Below, piece after piece: positions 33,700-42,541 of a stretch of DNA of 64,000 bases. The notes under the pieces were generated by a model that saw nothing but the letters and a program-made list of their open reading frames with translations, searched no databases and was not told the origin of the DNA. The stretch lies in the IMG/VR virus record IMGVR_UViG_3300008517_000034, positions 1 through 64,000 of that record; one strand, 5' to 3'. Within the stretch, counting starts at the first letter, position 1. The number at the start of each line of letters is the position of its first letter. A program made the position numbers and the translations under genes. The stretch comes from a virus.

Positions 33700-34444
33700 A
33701 ATGAAATTCCTTTAGCTTAGATTCGAGACTATTCAAATTTATTAATTCTGATTCCCAAATAATTAAAGTATCAAATCCATACCTTTTAAAATATTCGATA
33801 CGTTCTTTCGAAGTTTGTATTTTAGGAAAATATTTATGGTTATGCCAATAGCCTCCAAATAATTCAATCAACTTTTTTTTACCATTAATATTCATAAAAT
33901 CTGGGGATCTGCCTCCTAATACAAATGAGAAATCACCTACAAATTTATATTCATTTGGAAATAATCTATGAAGAATCCTATCTAGTGTTTGTTCTTGGTT
34001 ATTGGGACGCTTTTTTAAACCCTTTTGCAATTTTTTAATATAATCGGAATCAAGATACTTTTCCTTCATTAACTCAGAGAAGCCTATGCCTCGACATTGA
34101 TTTGAACAATATTTATGAGTATTTTTATTAAATTGTGGAGTCATAAATTCTTTACCACATATTTCATAAGTCCTCTTTATTCTATTATAAGTACAATTTA
34201 AATGAGTTCGTTTTACCCATTTTCCTTTACATTTTTTAGAACAAAAGAGTCTTTCTCTTCTCTTTGCCTCACTAGGATAAATTTTATATTCTTTCCCACA
34301 TTCCAAACAAATTTTTTTAATTTTTTGCTTTTCTTGGGCTTTATTTTTACATTTTTTGGAGCAATATTTGCCTCTATTATTTTGCAATTTATAAGGATAA
34401 ATTTGAAAAGCTTTCCCACAGAATTGACATTTAACAGTGACCAT
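33692..34444 (-). CDS. Zinc-finger PD-(D/E)XK homing endonuclease-like protein
   Basis: This is a 250-residue protein. The first 125 residues carry three or four treble-clef-like fingers (CQFCGKAF...YCSKKC, CLECGKEY...FCSKKC, a degenerate EICGKEF...YCSNQC). The C-terminal nuclease has PDFMNINGKKKLIELFGGYW and later FDTLIIWESEL, a Vsr/DUF559-type core. It overlaps both neighbours, the Dam fusion and the protease. That is typical of a homing endonuclease inserted between conserved genes. Confidence 0.75.
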   Translation of the reverse strand: MVTVKCQFCGKAFQIYPYKLQNNRGKYCSKKCKNKAQEKQKIKKICLECGKEYKIYPSEAKRRERLFCSKKCKGKWVKRTHLNCTYNRIKRTYEICGKEFMTPQFNKNTHKYCSNQCRGIGFSELMKEKYLDSDYIKKLQKGLKKRPNNQEQTLDRILHRLFPNEYKFVGDFSFVLGGRSPDFMNINGKKKLIELFGGYWHNHKYFPKIQTSKERIEYFKRYGFDTLIIWESELINLNSLESKLKEFHYA

Positions 34445-36248
34445 GTTTTTTGACCGTTATGGCCCTCCCATTTATTATATTATAGCACCAAATCCTTTTG
34501 GGTGAATCGGTTCTACCGCTTAAAAATTCTTTTGGCATTTCTCCATATACACTCAAGTAGGCGAAAGTAGGGCTGTTCACCCATTCTTTATAGAATTCTA
34601 CTTTTAATTCAGCCCAGATATTTGGATTCCTGTTATCCCCAAATTTCTTGGCTGCTATTCCATCTTTTACTTCTTTAACAGAAATTATTTCACCTTTACC
34701 ATCACCACTTGTAGCCCATTCTTCAAAATGCTCTTTACAAAACCAAGCATGACCTATTCCCTCAGCCCATATACACTCATAAACAGGAGGATTATTACAT
34801 TCCATACACTTTTCTCTACTATGTTTAGATTTTTTAATCTGGATATTTTTCTCCCGGGCAAATTCTTTTGCCAGTCTTAAAATCTCAGATGCAGCAATAT
34901 CCTCTAATTCTCCAGAGTCCCGGTCCGCTTTATTATGCACGATCACATACTCTCTAAATTCCTCTATATTAAATTTAGGATGTTCCTTAACAAATTTAGA
35001 GAAGTGCCCACTCCCAAAATCACAAAATTCCTCATAGCCTTCTTCTTTATAAAACTCTTCGGCAAACTCCGGTTCGTTCATCTCTCTAATCTCCTGTGGC
35101 TGATGGGGCACTAAAACTAAATTCCAGCCGGTCTGGTATCTCCAGTTGGGCCCGAAAGTCGATCCCAGCCATTCTGGAGTTAACCATTTTCCGGACATCT
35201 TTCCCACTCTCTGCTCCAAGATTCTATCTATCTTTAGTCTTAAAGATTTATCTAGAGCTATCGTAAATCTACCGTCTTCTTCTTTTGCTCTGACTATGAT
35301 ATCGATATCATTAGGCTTCCGATTGCCCTCCCTCTCGTAAAAGAGAGACCCGGCAATGTTTATAAACTCAGGGATCCACACGAAGGAAGGAAGTTCTTCA
35401 ATTAAAACTTCATCGCTTTTTGATAAATAGATGTTTTCTTTCTTGAGTGGGAAATTAGAAATAAGGAGTTCTCTCCTGAATTCTTGTGTCCCTTCGGTAT
35501 TAGAAAAGCTTTGTAATACCTTAACTTTTTTTAGATGAAAATCTTTAAATGCTTTATTAATTGCTTTAACATCATTAAGAGAAAGTATAAATTTCCCTTT
35601 TATTTTTTTACAAAAATCATGAAGTTCTATTAAACTAATATTACCACCAATTGTTTTATTCTCAGTATCAGGATAGGGTGGGTCCAGATAATAAAAGGTT
35701 TCTTTAGAATCATAATTAATACTTTCTTTATAATCGTTATTCTTTATCTTTACATTTTTTAATCTTTCTTTTATGTTGGGGAGTGCAGAAGTACAGTCAG
35801 CTTCTTGACCTTCAAAGGAACTAACATAATTTTTAAATCTTGAAAATCTCATCATATATGAGAATCTATAAAATCGTTCTAAATTATTTTCGGGTTTATT
35901 TTTTTTAAGGTTCTCAAAATGACTTTTGCTCCCTACCCAATTTTTCTTTTTTAGCTTTTTCAAATCCTCATCACTAATTTTTTTTATAAACCTATAAGCA
36001 AAAGCGATCTCTTTATCCAAATCATTTATCACTTCAACCTCACTTGGTTCTTTGGCAAAAAATACTGCACCACCTCCCATAAAATTCTCTACATAAGTCT
36101 TATGTTCTGGGATATAACTGACAATAGTTTTAGCTAGATATCTTTTACCACCAGGAGAGCCAAAGCCGGGTCTGATTCCTTTTTCTAAATCTTCAGAATA
36201 TTCTTCTTCTCCTTGTTTTGTTAATTCTTTTATTTCTTCTAGTTCCAT
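34431..36248 (-). CDS. Dam-type adenine methylase fused to nucleotidyltransferase domain
   Basis: This is a 605-residue protein. Residues 25-275 are a D12-class adenine methyltransferase: FGSPGGKRYL, YVENFMGGGAVFF, and the catalytic DPPY in YYLDPPYPDT (near residue 189). Residues about 295-420 are nucleotidyltransferase-like: IAGSLFYER then NDIDIIVRAKEE, with the DxD pair. A third region has CMECNNPPVYECIWAEGIGH followed by AWFCKEHF, which may bind zinc. It lies between a homing endonuclease and the ligase fusion. The fused substrate is unknown. Confidence 0.8.
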   Translation of the reverse strand: MELEEIKELTKQGEEEYSEDLEKGIRPGFGSPGGKRYLAKTIVSYIPEHKTYVENFMGGGAVFFAKEPSEVEVINDLDKEIAFAYRFIKKISDEDLKKLKKKNWVGSKSHFENLKKNKPENNLERFYRFSYMMRFSRFKNYVSSFEGQEADCTSALPNIKERLKNVKIKNNDYKESINYDSKETFYYLDPPYPDTENKTIGGNISLIELHDFCKKIKGKFILSLNDVKAINKAFKDFHLKKVKVLQSFSNTEGTQEFRRELLISNFPLKKENIYLSKSDEVLIEELPSFVWIPEFINIAGSLFYEREGNRKPNDIDIIVRAKEEDGRFTIALDKSLRLKIDRILEQRVGKMSGKWLTPEWLGSTFGPNWRYQTGWNLVLVPHQPQEIREMNEPEFAEEFYKEEGYEEFCDFGSGHFSKFVKEHPKFNIEEFREYVIVHNKADRDSGELEDIAASEILRLAKEFAREKNIQIKKSKHSREKCMECNNPPVYECIWAEGIGHAWFCKEHFEEWATSGDGKGEIISVKEVKDGIAAKKFGDNRNPNIWAELKVEFYKEWVNSPTFAYLSVYGEMPKEFLSGRTDSPKRIWCYNIINGRAITVKKHGHC

Positions 36249-36265
36249 TTAAATCACCTCTTAAA

Positions 36266-37000
36266 TTATGATTCTAGATATTGGAGTTCCCCAGTATAAG
36301 AAAGGAACTTAATTTGAAGAGGAGAAAATCCATTTTCATTTTCTCTTCTGAAATGTTTTAATTCTTCCTCTGCCTTCATATGAGAAGATCGTGTAAGAGT
36401 AATAAGATAAGAATCAAGATTTTTTCGAATTTTATACCAAGGAATAATATGATGATTGCATAAATTATCTATTTTCCTAGTTAAAAAACATTTATATCCA
36501 TCTCTTTCTAAAATTCTTTTTCTGGCTTCTTCCCATTCTCTAGTATGACGAAAATCATAACCTGTCCACCGACAATGATTTTTTCCTCTATTAAATTCAT
36601 GATAACATTTTAACGAACAAAATTGCTTGTTATAATATTTTATCCTGCTCTTTCTTCGTTCAATTTTTTTTCCGCAATTAAAACAAATGACTTTAATCCA
36701 ATTATTTTTCTGCTTAGACTGGTAATAACATCTAAATGAACAAAACTCTGCCGTTCCTTTCCTGCAAGGGGAGACATAAAACTTCTTTCCACAAGTAAGA
36801 CATCTTTTGGGTATTTTTTTAGATATAGCTCTTATTATCTTTTTATAATGGACTTCCTTCCTAACTTTAAGTCCGAGAGAGCAAGCCTTTCCGTAGATAG
36901 AACTTCTAGTATATTTCTTCAATAGAGGCTTAATTTCTGGACCTTTATCGCTGTATTCTCTTCTTAATAAATTTTCATCTTCTTCCGGCCATCTCCTCAT
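36266..37000 (-). CDS. Zinc-finger HNH homing endonuclease-like protein
   Basis: This is a 244-residue protein. The N-terminus (MRRWPEEDENLLRREYSDKG) is a SANT/HTH-like DNA-binding segment. Two fingers follow (CLTCGKKFYV...FCSFRC, CFNCGKKIE...FCSLKC), then an HNH core: ERDGYKCFLTRKID and LCNHHIIPWYKI. It overlaps the end of the ligase gene by 4 nt. Likely a free-standing homing nuclease that spreads the adjacent cassette. Confidence 0.75.
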   Translation of the reverse strand: MRRWPEEDENLLRREYSDKGPEIKPLLKKYTRSSIYGKACSLGLKVRKEVHYKKIIRAISKKIPKRCLTCGKKFYVSPCRKGTAEFCSFRCYYQSKQKNNWIKVICFNCGKKIERRKSRIKYYNKQFCSLKCYHEFNRGKNHCRWTGYDFRHTREWEEARKRILERDGYKCFLTRKIDNLCNHHIIPWYKIRKNLDSYLITLTRSSHMKAEEELKHFRRENENGFSPLQIKFLSYTGELQYLES

Positions 37001-40000
37001 TTATATGCCTCTCTTCCAAATTGTTTAACTTCATTTGCGGGAACTGGGTAATAACTACCTTTCTGTGCTTTATGTTCAATTGGGTCCATAGGTAAAGGAT
37101 TATCACTGCATTTCCAGAACCACCATCTATTATTCTTTCCCGCCTTAAAACACCTAATAATGTATCTCCCGTTTAATATTTCTTTATCTTTACATCTATC
37201 AGGATAAAAAAAGTATTCGTGTACGTCTTCTCTTTGTACACCAGCTTTTACCTTTCCAAGATAGACAGCTTGCATGAAGGCATCTTTATAAGCAGTTGCC
37301 CCTACTTCTCCAGCTTTTATGATATATGATTTATCAAGAAGTGCGAGATCGGCTACTATTTTTGCTCCTTTAGCATTTAGTAATGCCTCTTTTACTTCCG
37401 ATTTTTTCAATTCTCTAGTAGGTTCCTCTGCACTAGGTTTAACAATACAGAGTCCTTTATCTACATTACCAGTTTTTGGATCTCTTTTTCCCTTTAAGGC
37501 ATTCAAATAAGCATCGATTGAATCTTCAGTTAGGACCCATTGAATAAGTTTATTCTTAAATTTCATTCTGATATCACAATGCATACTATGATCCTCTAAT
37601 AGTTTAGCAAGAGATATTTTTTTCTGTTTCCATTGTTTAGTCTCATTCGGTTCTAATCCTCTAAAGTGGAATTGAGCCCACATCATTCCCTCATCATAAT
37701 CCGGATAAAATTCTTTAGGTAGTGGTTCATTTTCCTTGGCGTATATCTTATATATTTCTTTGGGAATCTTCCCTCCCTCTATGCTTATCTTAATATCATC
37801 TTTAATTCCCTTTTCCACTAGGGCCTCTCTCCGTGGAGTGAACTCAGAAAGCCTCTCCAATACAAACATTTTGTCCGGTACATTCTTTTCCGGAACCGGT
37901 TGTAATACTACACTCACATAAGCTTTATAATAGGGGTATTTAGGATCTTCAGTCTCGTAGCTATTGACATCTTCGCTGGCTACTCTTAGTATCGAACCTA
38001 TCACTACATCCTGTTTCGTATTATCCGACTTCCCTATATGGTTATAAAACTTCTCCCTAAATTCTATTACTGCCTTCTTATCTTTTCTGCTTATGGCCTC
38101 TGCCCACTCTTTATCAATGGGTCCCACAGCTAATTCGTAATTCCAATTCCCGGTCTTCTTTCCTTCTCTGATAATTTCCTTTTCCCCCACTACCAGGCAA
38201 TCAATCTCGTACTTCTCCTTCCATTTGCAAGCACCATGGTCTTGAGGCATTTCGTAGGGGGTGTTGAGTAATTTAATCATTACTCCCTCGGCAATATGTT
38301 TGGGATAAGGACCACCTCTATGGGCATAGCCCATCATCTTATCTTTAACCTTTTCAACTTGCTTAAGATCCTCTAAATCCACAATATAAGATAAGGCTTC
38401 TTTCTGTAAATTAGTTGAACTTCTAACAAAATGAACGTGCTCAGAATCTTTGAATTTGCTGAGCAGTTCCTTACGCTCTTTTAGAGGCCAATCTTTGATA
38501 TTTTTCCCATCATATTCCACAATATCAAAAATGTAAATATGAGCTTTCTTACTAGCCTCGGTGGGGTCGAACTTCCCGTTTAAAAGTGCATTAGTGACTA
38601 CCCTGTGTAAGCATTCATTCTTTTCCTTATCAATCATTATTATTTCAGAATCCCCCACAAAATCTTCCTTCATCTTCTTAAGCTCTTCTACCTGCCAGGG
38701 TAGTCTCTCGGTCTTGATGGGAGAGCCTTTAATATCCTCTGGATCACTCATTATAATTACATCTTTGCCCTTCTTTACAATTTTCGTCCTCATTCCATCA
38801 AACTTGGCTTCGACAATTGCTTTTCCTTTCTGAAAATGGGGAGTATTTTTAAGGTCCTCAAAGGTAAATATTCGATAGGCCGGTTTATTTAAGCCCCATT
38901 TTTCTCTCTTCTCAAAATCCTTCTCTTCTAAGATATCACCATCATATAAGATCTTACCATTCCATATCTTAAGCCCGGCATTAACCTTCTCTTTATGCTT
39001 TAAAATATCCTTTCTTAAATTAGTGAGATATATTACCTTCGGTTTCAATTCCTCTGCTAATTGCAGGAGAGAGAGAAAAGAAAGTTTCCCTCTTTCTCTG
39101 TCATCCTTTTCATAATCTCCTACTCCACAAATCCAGATAGTCCCTTGTATCAGGTCTTTCTGTGCCTTCCCTAATTCTAAGAACTCGGGCAAGATCGATA
39201 TCTTCTTTTTTCCTACATCTAATCTCAAACCTATAGAAGGTGTCCCGACTGCCGGGGTAGTCTTGATCGGTATAATCCCCAAGCCATCAATCTTTAGTGG
39301 TTTTAAGAATAGATGCGTATCTTCCCTCTTGGGTAGCCGGTCAAATATTGCTCCTACAGTATAGACCGGGATATCCTTATATTCATTAAGATATTCCCAG
39401 TGGTCCTTATCGGCTTGAGTTATAATTATAAAGTCTAAATCCTCTTTTACCTCTTTCTGGTGTACTGCTGGGTCGATAAGAATCCTTTTATCTTTGTGAC
39501 GTATAAGCAGAGAGAAGTGTTTGCCCTGTGGGGAATTAAGCTGGGCCATGGTGCCGAGGACCTGGATAAAACCGGTCTTCGGTATATCATCTTTCTTTCT
39601 TACTATCTCAATCTTCTCCTTAGGCCTTAGCACTTTTTCAAATAGTGGGATGCATGAATCCCATTCAGTCAGATCATAAATAAAATTCAGCTTCTTATTT
39701 ATCTGTTTCTCGAAAAGTTTAGTAATTGCTGATTCTAACTTTGGATTCTGCTCATCCCTAATAAGTATATTTATATCCGGTTGGTCTCTTAGGGATTTCT
39801 TCGAATCTCTTACAATACTAATATATTCAGGATCGAGCATTATCGAACCTAAACTGGACATATCTATTCCCAATTCTTCTTTCTTAAACACTATATCGTC
39901 TATGCTGGTCTCAACATGATTTATTTTTCTCTTATGCATCTCCCTGACCAGCAATTGATACTTCCCGAGAAAATCACCTCTTTTGACATCTAATTTAGGT

Positions 40001-40122
40001 TTCGGTTTCTCAAAATATTTTTCCCATAGCTGTGAAAAGCGTAGGTCCAGAGAATACAGTTCTATATTAGGTGCTTTCCTCAGGTTTAATTTTGTCATCT
40101 CTTCTATTCTCAATATTTTCAC
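36997..40122 (-). CDS. ATP-dependent DNA ligase fusion (NTase-like, MBL-like, ligase, LigD-PE-like)
   Basis: This is a 1041-residue multidomain protein. Residues about 85-160 look like a degenerate nucleotidyltransferase (QPDINILIRDEQ). About 185-410 resemble a metallo-beta-lactamase fold, but the metal motif is TQADKDH instead of THxHxDH. About 430-760 are a complete ATP-dependent ligase: EAKFDGMR (motif I, lysine near 438), IYIFDIVEYDG, EGVMIK and CKWKEKYEID. About 805-1035 resemble the LigD 3'-phosphoesterase domain (WAQFHF, then HCDIRMKF). It would join or repair DNA ends. Its place among head genes is unusual. Confidence 0.75.
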   Translation of the reverse strand: MKILRIEEMTKLNLRKAPNIELYSLDLRFSQLWEKYFEKPKPKLDVKRGDFLGKYQLLVREMHKRKINHVETSIDDIVFKKEELGIDMSSLGSIMLDPEYISIVRDSKKSLRDQPDINILIRDEQNPKLESAITKLFEKQINKKLNFIYDLTEWDSCIPLFEKVLRPKEKIEIVRKKDDIPKTGFIQVLGTMAQLNSPQGKHFSLLIRHKDKRILIDPAVHQKEVKEDLDFIIITQADKDHWEYLNEYKDIPVYTVGAIFDRLPKREDTHLFLKPLKIDGLGIIPIKTTPAVGTPSIGLRLDVGKKKISILPEFLELGKAQKDLIQGTIWICGVGDYEKDDRERGKLSFLSLLQLAEELKPKVIYLTNLRKDILKHKEKVNAGLKIWNGKILYDGDILEEKDFEKREKWGLNKPAYRIFTFEDLKNTPHFQKGKAIVEAKFDGMRTKIVKKGKDVIIMSDPEDIKGSPIKTERLPWQVEELKKMKEDFVGDSEIIMIDKEKNECLHRVVTNALLNGKFDPTEASKKAHIYIFDIVEYDGKNIKDWPLKERKELLSKFKDSEHVHFVRSSTNLQKEALSYIVDLEDLKQVEKVKDKMMGYAHRGGPYPKHIAEGVMIKLLNTPYEMPQDHGACKWKEKYEIDCLVVGEKEIIREGKKTGNWNYELAVGPIDKEWAEAISRKDKKAVIEFREKFYNHIGKSDNTKQDVVIGSILRVASEDVNSYETEDPKYPYYKAYVSVVLQPVPEKNVPDKMFVLERLSEFTPRREALVEKGIKDDIKISIEGGKIPKEIYKIYAKENEPLPKEFYPDYDEGMMWAQFHFRGLEPNETKQWKQKKISLAKLLEDHSMHCDIRMKFKNKLIQWVLTEDSIDAYLNALKGKRDPKTGNVDKGLCIVKPSAEEPTRELKKSEVKEALLNAKGAKIVADLALLDKSYIIKAGEVGATAYKDAFMQAVYLGKVKAGVQREDVHEYFFYPDRCKDKEILNGRYIIRCFKAGKNNRWWFWKCSDNPLPMDPIEHKAQKGSYYPVPANEVKQFGREAYK

Positions 40123-40139
40123 CTACTTATTTTTAATAT

Positions 40140-40158
40140 ATTATACCAAATCTGGTAT
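40140..40158 (-). promoter_or_regulatory. Extended -10 promoter overlapping a dyad operator
   Basis: The minus strand carries TGG TATAAT (extended -10, TATAAT at 40145-40140). It overlaps the perfect dyad ATACCA-GATT-TGGTAT (40158-40143). No good -35 box is seen at 17 nt. It lies 18 nt upstream of the ligase fusion start, suggesting this gene has its own controlled promoter. Confidence 0.5.
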
Positions 40159-40198
40159 ACTAGTTAGCTTTTAATATTAATACATTTTAATTTGTTAT

Positions 40199-40429
40199 TC
40201 AATAAATTCTACCCTTTATGAATTTAGGCCTATCGGTTATCTTTATTATATATCCGCCGAGTTCCTTAACTGTTTCTTTGGCAACTGCTAGATCTGGGAA
40301 AGGAGAATAGTCCGTAAGAATGTCTCTAGAAAATACCGATAGCATATCTTTCAAAAATTTATCTTTACATTCCCACTTATTGTCTTTTATACTGGCCTGA
40401 ACTCCTTCTATCTCCACAGTCACAGCCAT
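40199..40429 (-). CDS. Small conserved head-region protein
   Basis: This 76-residue protein begins MAVTVEIEGVQASIKDNKWE and ends GGYIIKITDRPKFIKGRIY. Its start overlaps the MuF stop (TAATG), so it is translationally coupled. It follows portal and MuF genes and precedes the ligase cassette. I do not recognise it. Confidence 0.6.
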   Translation of the reverse strand: MAVTVEIEGVQASIKDNKWECKDKFLKDMLSVFSRDILTDYSPFPDLAVAKETVKELGGYIIKITDRPKFIKGRIY

Positions 40430-42192
40430 TAATATATCCCCCTTACTAGGTTATAAATAAAATCAAAATATCCTGGGTCCTTGGTAGCCAATCTATAAGG
40501 ATTTTTATAGAACTCTCCCAGCCCCATACTTAATATTTCACTCGCCTTTCCTTCGTAATCTTTTCCCATATAAGCATCGATAAACTTATCTTTTCTAGTA
40601 AGTTCATCTGCTCCATATCCGTCCAACAGACGGGCCAAGCTTTCTCCTTCAGTTCGCTTTTTATAAAAGGCCATAATTGATTTATGTGCCTTTGGATTCA
40701 TTTCTTCCAGCCAATGTCCCATTTCATGGACAACTACCTTGGTGTCTTTATAATTTATCGCGGGATTCCCGATATAAATCGAACCCCTTTGATAATATGA
40801 CCTAAGTCCGGTTTTTCCGACTCGAGGGAATGATACCCCCATAGCCTCTTTGTCAATAAGCTTACTAAATTCTCTTATTCCATTTCTGAGGAACGTCTTC
40901 TCCTTTTCTCTTACCCCAACAGCCCATTCTGGATACAGGTTAAAACCTTCATCAGAGACCTGCAACATCTTCCTCATCTTTATAGTATCTCTTACCCTGA
41001 TGAAATCTTCCTTAGCTCTACTCTTCATATACAGGTCTTTATATTTTTCTGCCGAATCAGATAGCCCAAGTCTTCTAAATTCGAGTGACCTCTTTTGGTA
41101 TCTGTAAGACTGACGCTCAAGTCCAGCAAGTTCTTCAATTGAATCTTTATGGATCTTCTCGATTCCTGACCTTATTCCCTTAGGAGTTTTAGGTTTCTTT
41201 GGTACTGGTTTCCTCGGGATACCCGGTTTCGGCTTTTTTACCCTGGGAATCACTACGATCCAATGACAACGACAATTAGGATGTACCGGAAGCCTCCCTC
41301 TGGCCTCAGACCTTTTAAATTTTATTCCTGCCAAATCCAGACATTCGGGACAGGCATCTCCAGCTGAAGAGATCTCCACCTCTTCATACCGGGTTCCCTC
41401 TAATGAATCTAAATAGCCTTCATTTACACTCCTTGATATTTCGGTCCTAGCTATTAGTTTACTCCGATCTCTAAGTAGTCTATCATAACGTTTAGTATAC
41501 TTTTGTAGGTATAATTCTTTGGGGAGCTTCTGTGCCTTTAACGCTCTTCTATATTTCAGTAAGGCTGTACTCTGTCTCCCATTTAGCCCCACGTCTTTTA
41601 AATGCTCTATATCCCTTGCTACCTGAGTAAGTGTCTTCCCTTCCTTCAATCCTTGAGACACTATTCTCCGGATTCCTTTTTTTGTCTCCTTTTCCACCAG
41701 TGAGATTAATTCATAAGAATATTTCTCGGCCCATTCCACCGATCGGGGATTTATCACATCAAAGGAAGCTTCTATTCTAGCGTGTGCTCGGGACAGGTTG
41801 CCAGATTTCTCCATTATATTAAGATAGGCCGGTTTAATTATGCTCTTTCCACTACCCTCTATTGTCTCCCAGTCCACATAATCTACTACTATCTCAGGCT
41901 TGGACTTCTTCCTGATCTCTGCTGGACCTTTACCTGAAATATAGATAAGTGAGGAACTCACCGGAAGATTTCCTAGTTCTGTCCTCTTCCTAAGGATTTT
42001 CTTTTTTATATCTTTTATGATCTGTTCCCGGGCACCTTGCAGCCAGTCTCTTATCTTGGGATATAGATAGGCCTCACACTCATCCATCAATTTAAGTGTT
42101 TGCTTTCTTAACCTCTCCTTTCGACCTACCTTTTCAAAGAATACATCTAGGAGTCTATTTAATTCTTCTAGGGTATCGCTGGTTAATGGCAT
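40429..42192 (-). CDS. MuF head morphogenesis protein with C-terminal zincin
   Basis: This is a 587-residue protein. The MuF/SPP1 gp7 domain is seen at about residues 210-315 (LIARTEISRSVNEGYLDSLE, ACPECLDLAGIKF, PVHPNCRCHW). A lysine/proline linker follows. The C-terminal domain near residues 465-580 has the zinc peptidase motif VVHEMGHWLEEM and a distal EILSMGLGEF acidic segment. MuF proteins ride in the capsid and can carry C-terminal effectors that enter with DNA. This zincin could act in the host or in capsid maturation. Confidence 0.75.
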   Translation of the reverse strand: MPLTSDTLEELNRLLDVFFEKVGRKERLRKQTLKLMDECEAYLYPKIRDWLQGAREQIIKDIKKKILRKRTELGNLPVSSSLIYISGKGPAEIRKKSKPEIVVDYVDWETIEGSGKSIIKPAYLNIMEKSGNLSRAHARIEASFDVINPRSVEWAEKYSYELISLVEKETKKGIRRIVSQGLKEGKTLTQVARDIEHLKDVGLNGRQSTALLKYRRALKAQKLPKELYLQKYTKRYDRLLRDRSKLIARTEISRSVNEGYLDSLEGTRYEEVEISSAGDACPECLDLAGIKFKRSEARGRLPVHPNCRCHWIVVIPRVKKPKPGIPRKPVPKKPKTPKGIRSGIEKIHKDSIEELAGLERQSYRYQKRSLEFRRLGLSDSAEKYKDLYMKSRAKEDFIRVRDTIKMRKMLQVSDEGFNLYPEWAVGVREKEKTFLRNGIREFSKLIDKEAMGVSFPRVGKTGLRSYYQRGSIYIGNPAINYKDTKVVVHEMGHWLEEMNPKAHKSIMAFYKKRTEGESLARLLDGYGADELTRKDKFIDAYMGKDYEGKASEILSMGLGEFYKNPYRLATKDPGYFDFIYNLVRGIY

Positions 42193-42212
42193 AATTATTT
42201 AGCTCCTCATCT

Positions 42213-42359
42213 TTATAACCATAGCTCTTCCGTTATAACGTCAGCAGTTGAACATTCACCTTCCTCATAGCCATATAAAAAGAAGGCCCCATCGGCAAAA
42301 GACGCAGAACCATAATAATGTATTATTCGGCAATCTATTTTATTATCCATTTCGTTCAT
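42213..42359 (-). CDS. Small hypothetical protein before MuF gene
   Basis: This 48-residue frame begins MNEMDNKIDCRIIHYYGSAS, with GGAGG 8 nt before the ATG. It overlaps the end of the 64-residue gene by 17 nt and ends about 20 nt before the MuF start. Acidic with aromatic patches; no family recognised. Confidence 0.55.
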   Translation of the reverse strand: MNEMDNKIDCRIIHYYGSASFADGAFFLYGYEEGECSTADVITEELWL

Positions 42360-42537
42360 TATCTTTCCTCCGCGGAGTCCGGCCATCTGCTATTCCCAAT
42401 TCTATTCTGATGGCAATATTGACTCCCGGCATATCTTCTTTAATCCTCTTATCTACTATCTGCACTATCTCCGCCAGGATCTCTTTAACATAAGCTTCTA
42501 ATTCCATCTTTTTAATAAATTTCTCTACATCCACCAT
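42343..42537 (-). CDS. Small hypothetical protein after portal gene
   Basis: This 64-residue protein has a helical beginning (VEKFIKKMELEAYVKEILAE) and a basic ending GRTPRRKDNERNG. It lies between portal and MuF. A role in assembly is possible but not evidenced by any motif. Confidence 0.55.
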   Translation of the reverse strand: MVDVEKFIKKMELEAYVKEILAEIVQIVDKRIKEDMPGVNIAIRIELGIADGRTPRRKDNERNG

Positions 42538-42541
42538 TCTT

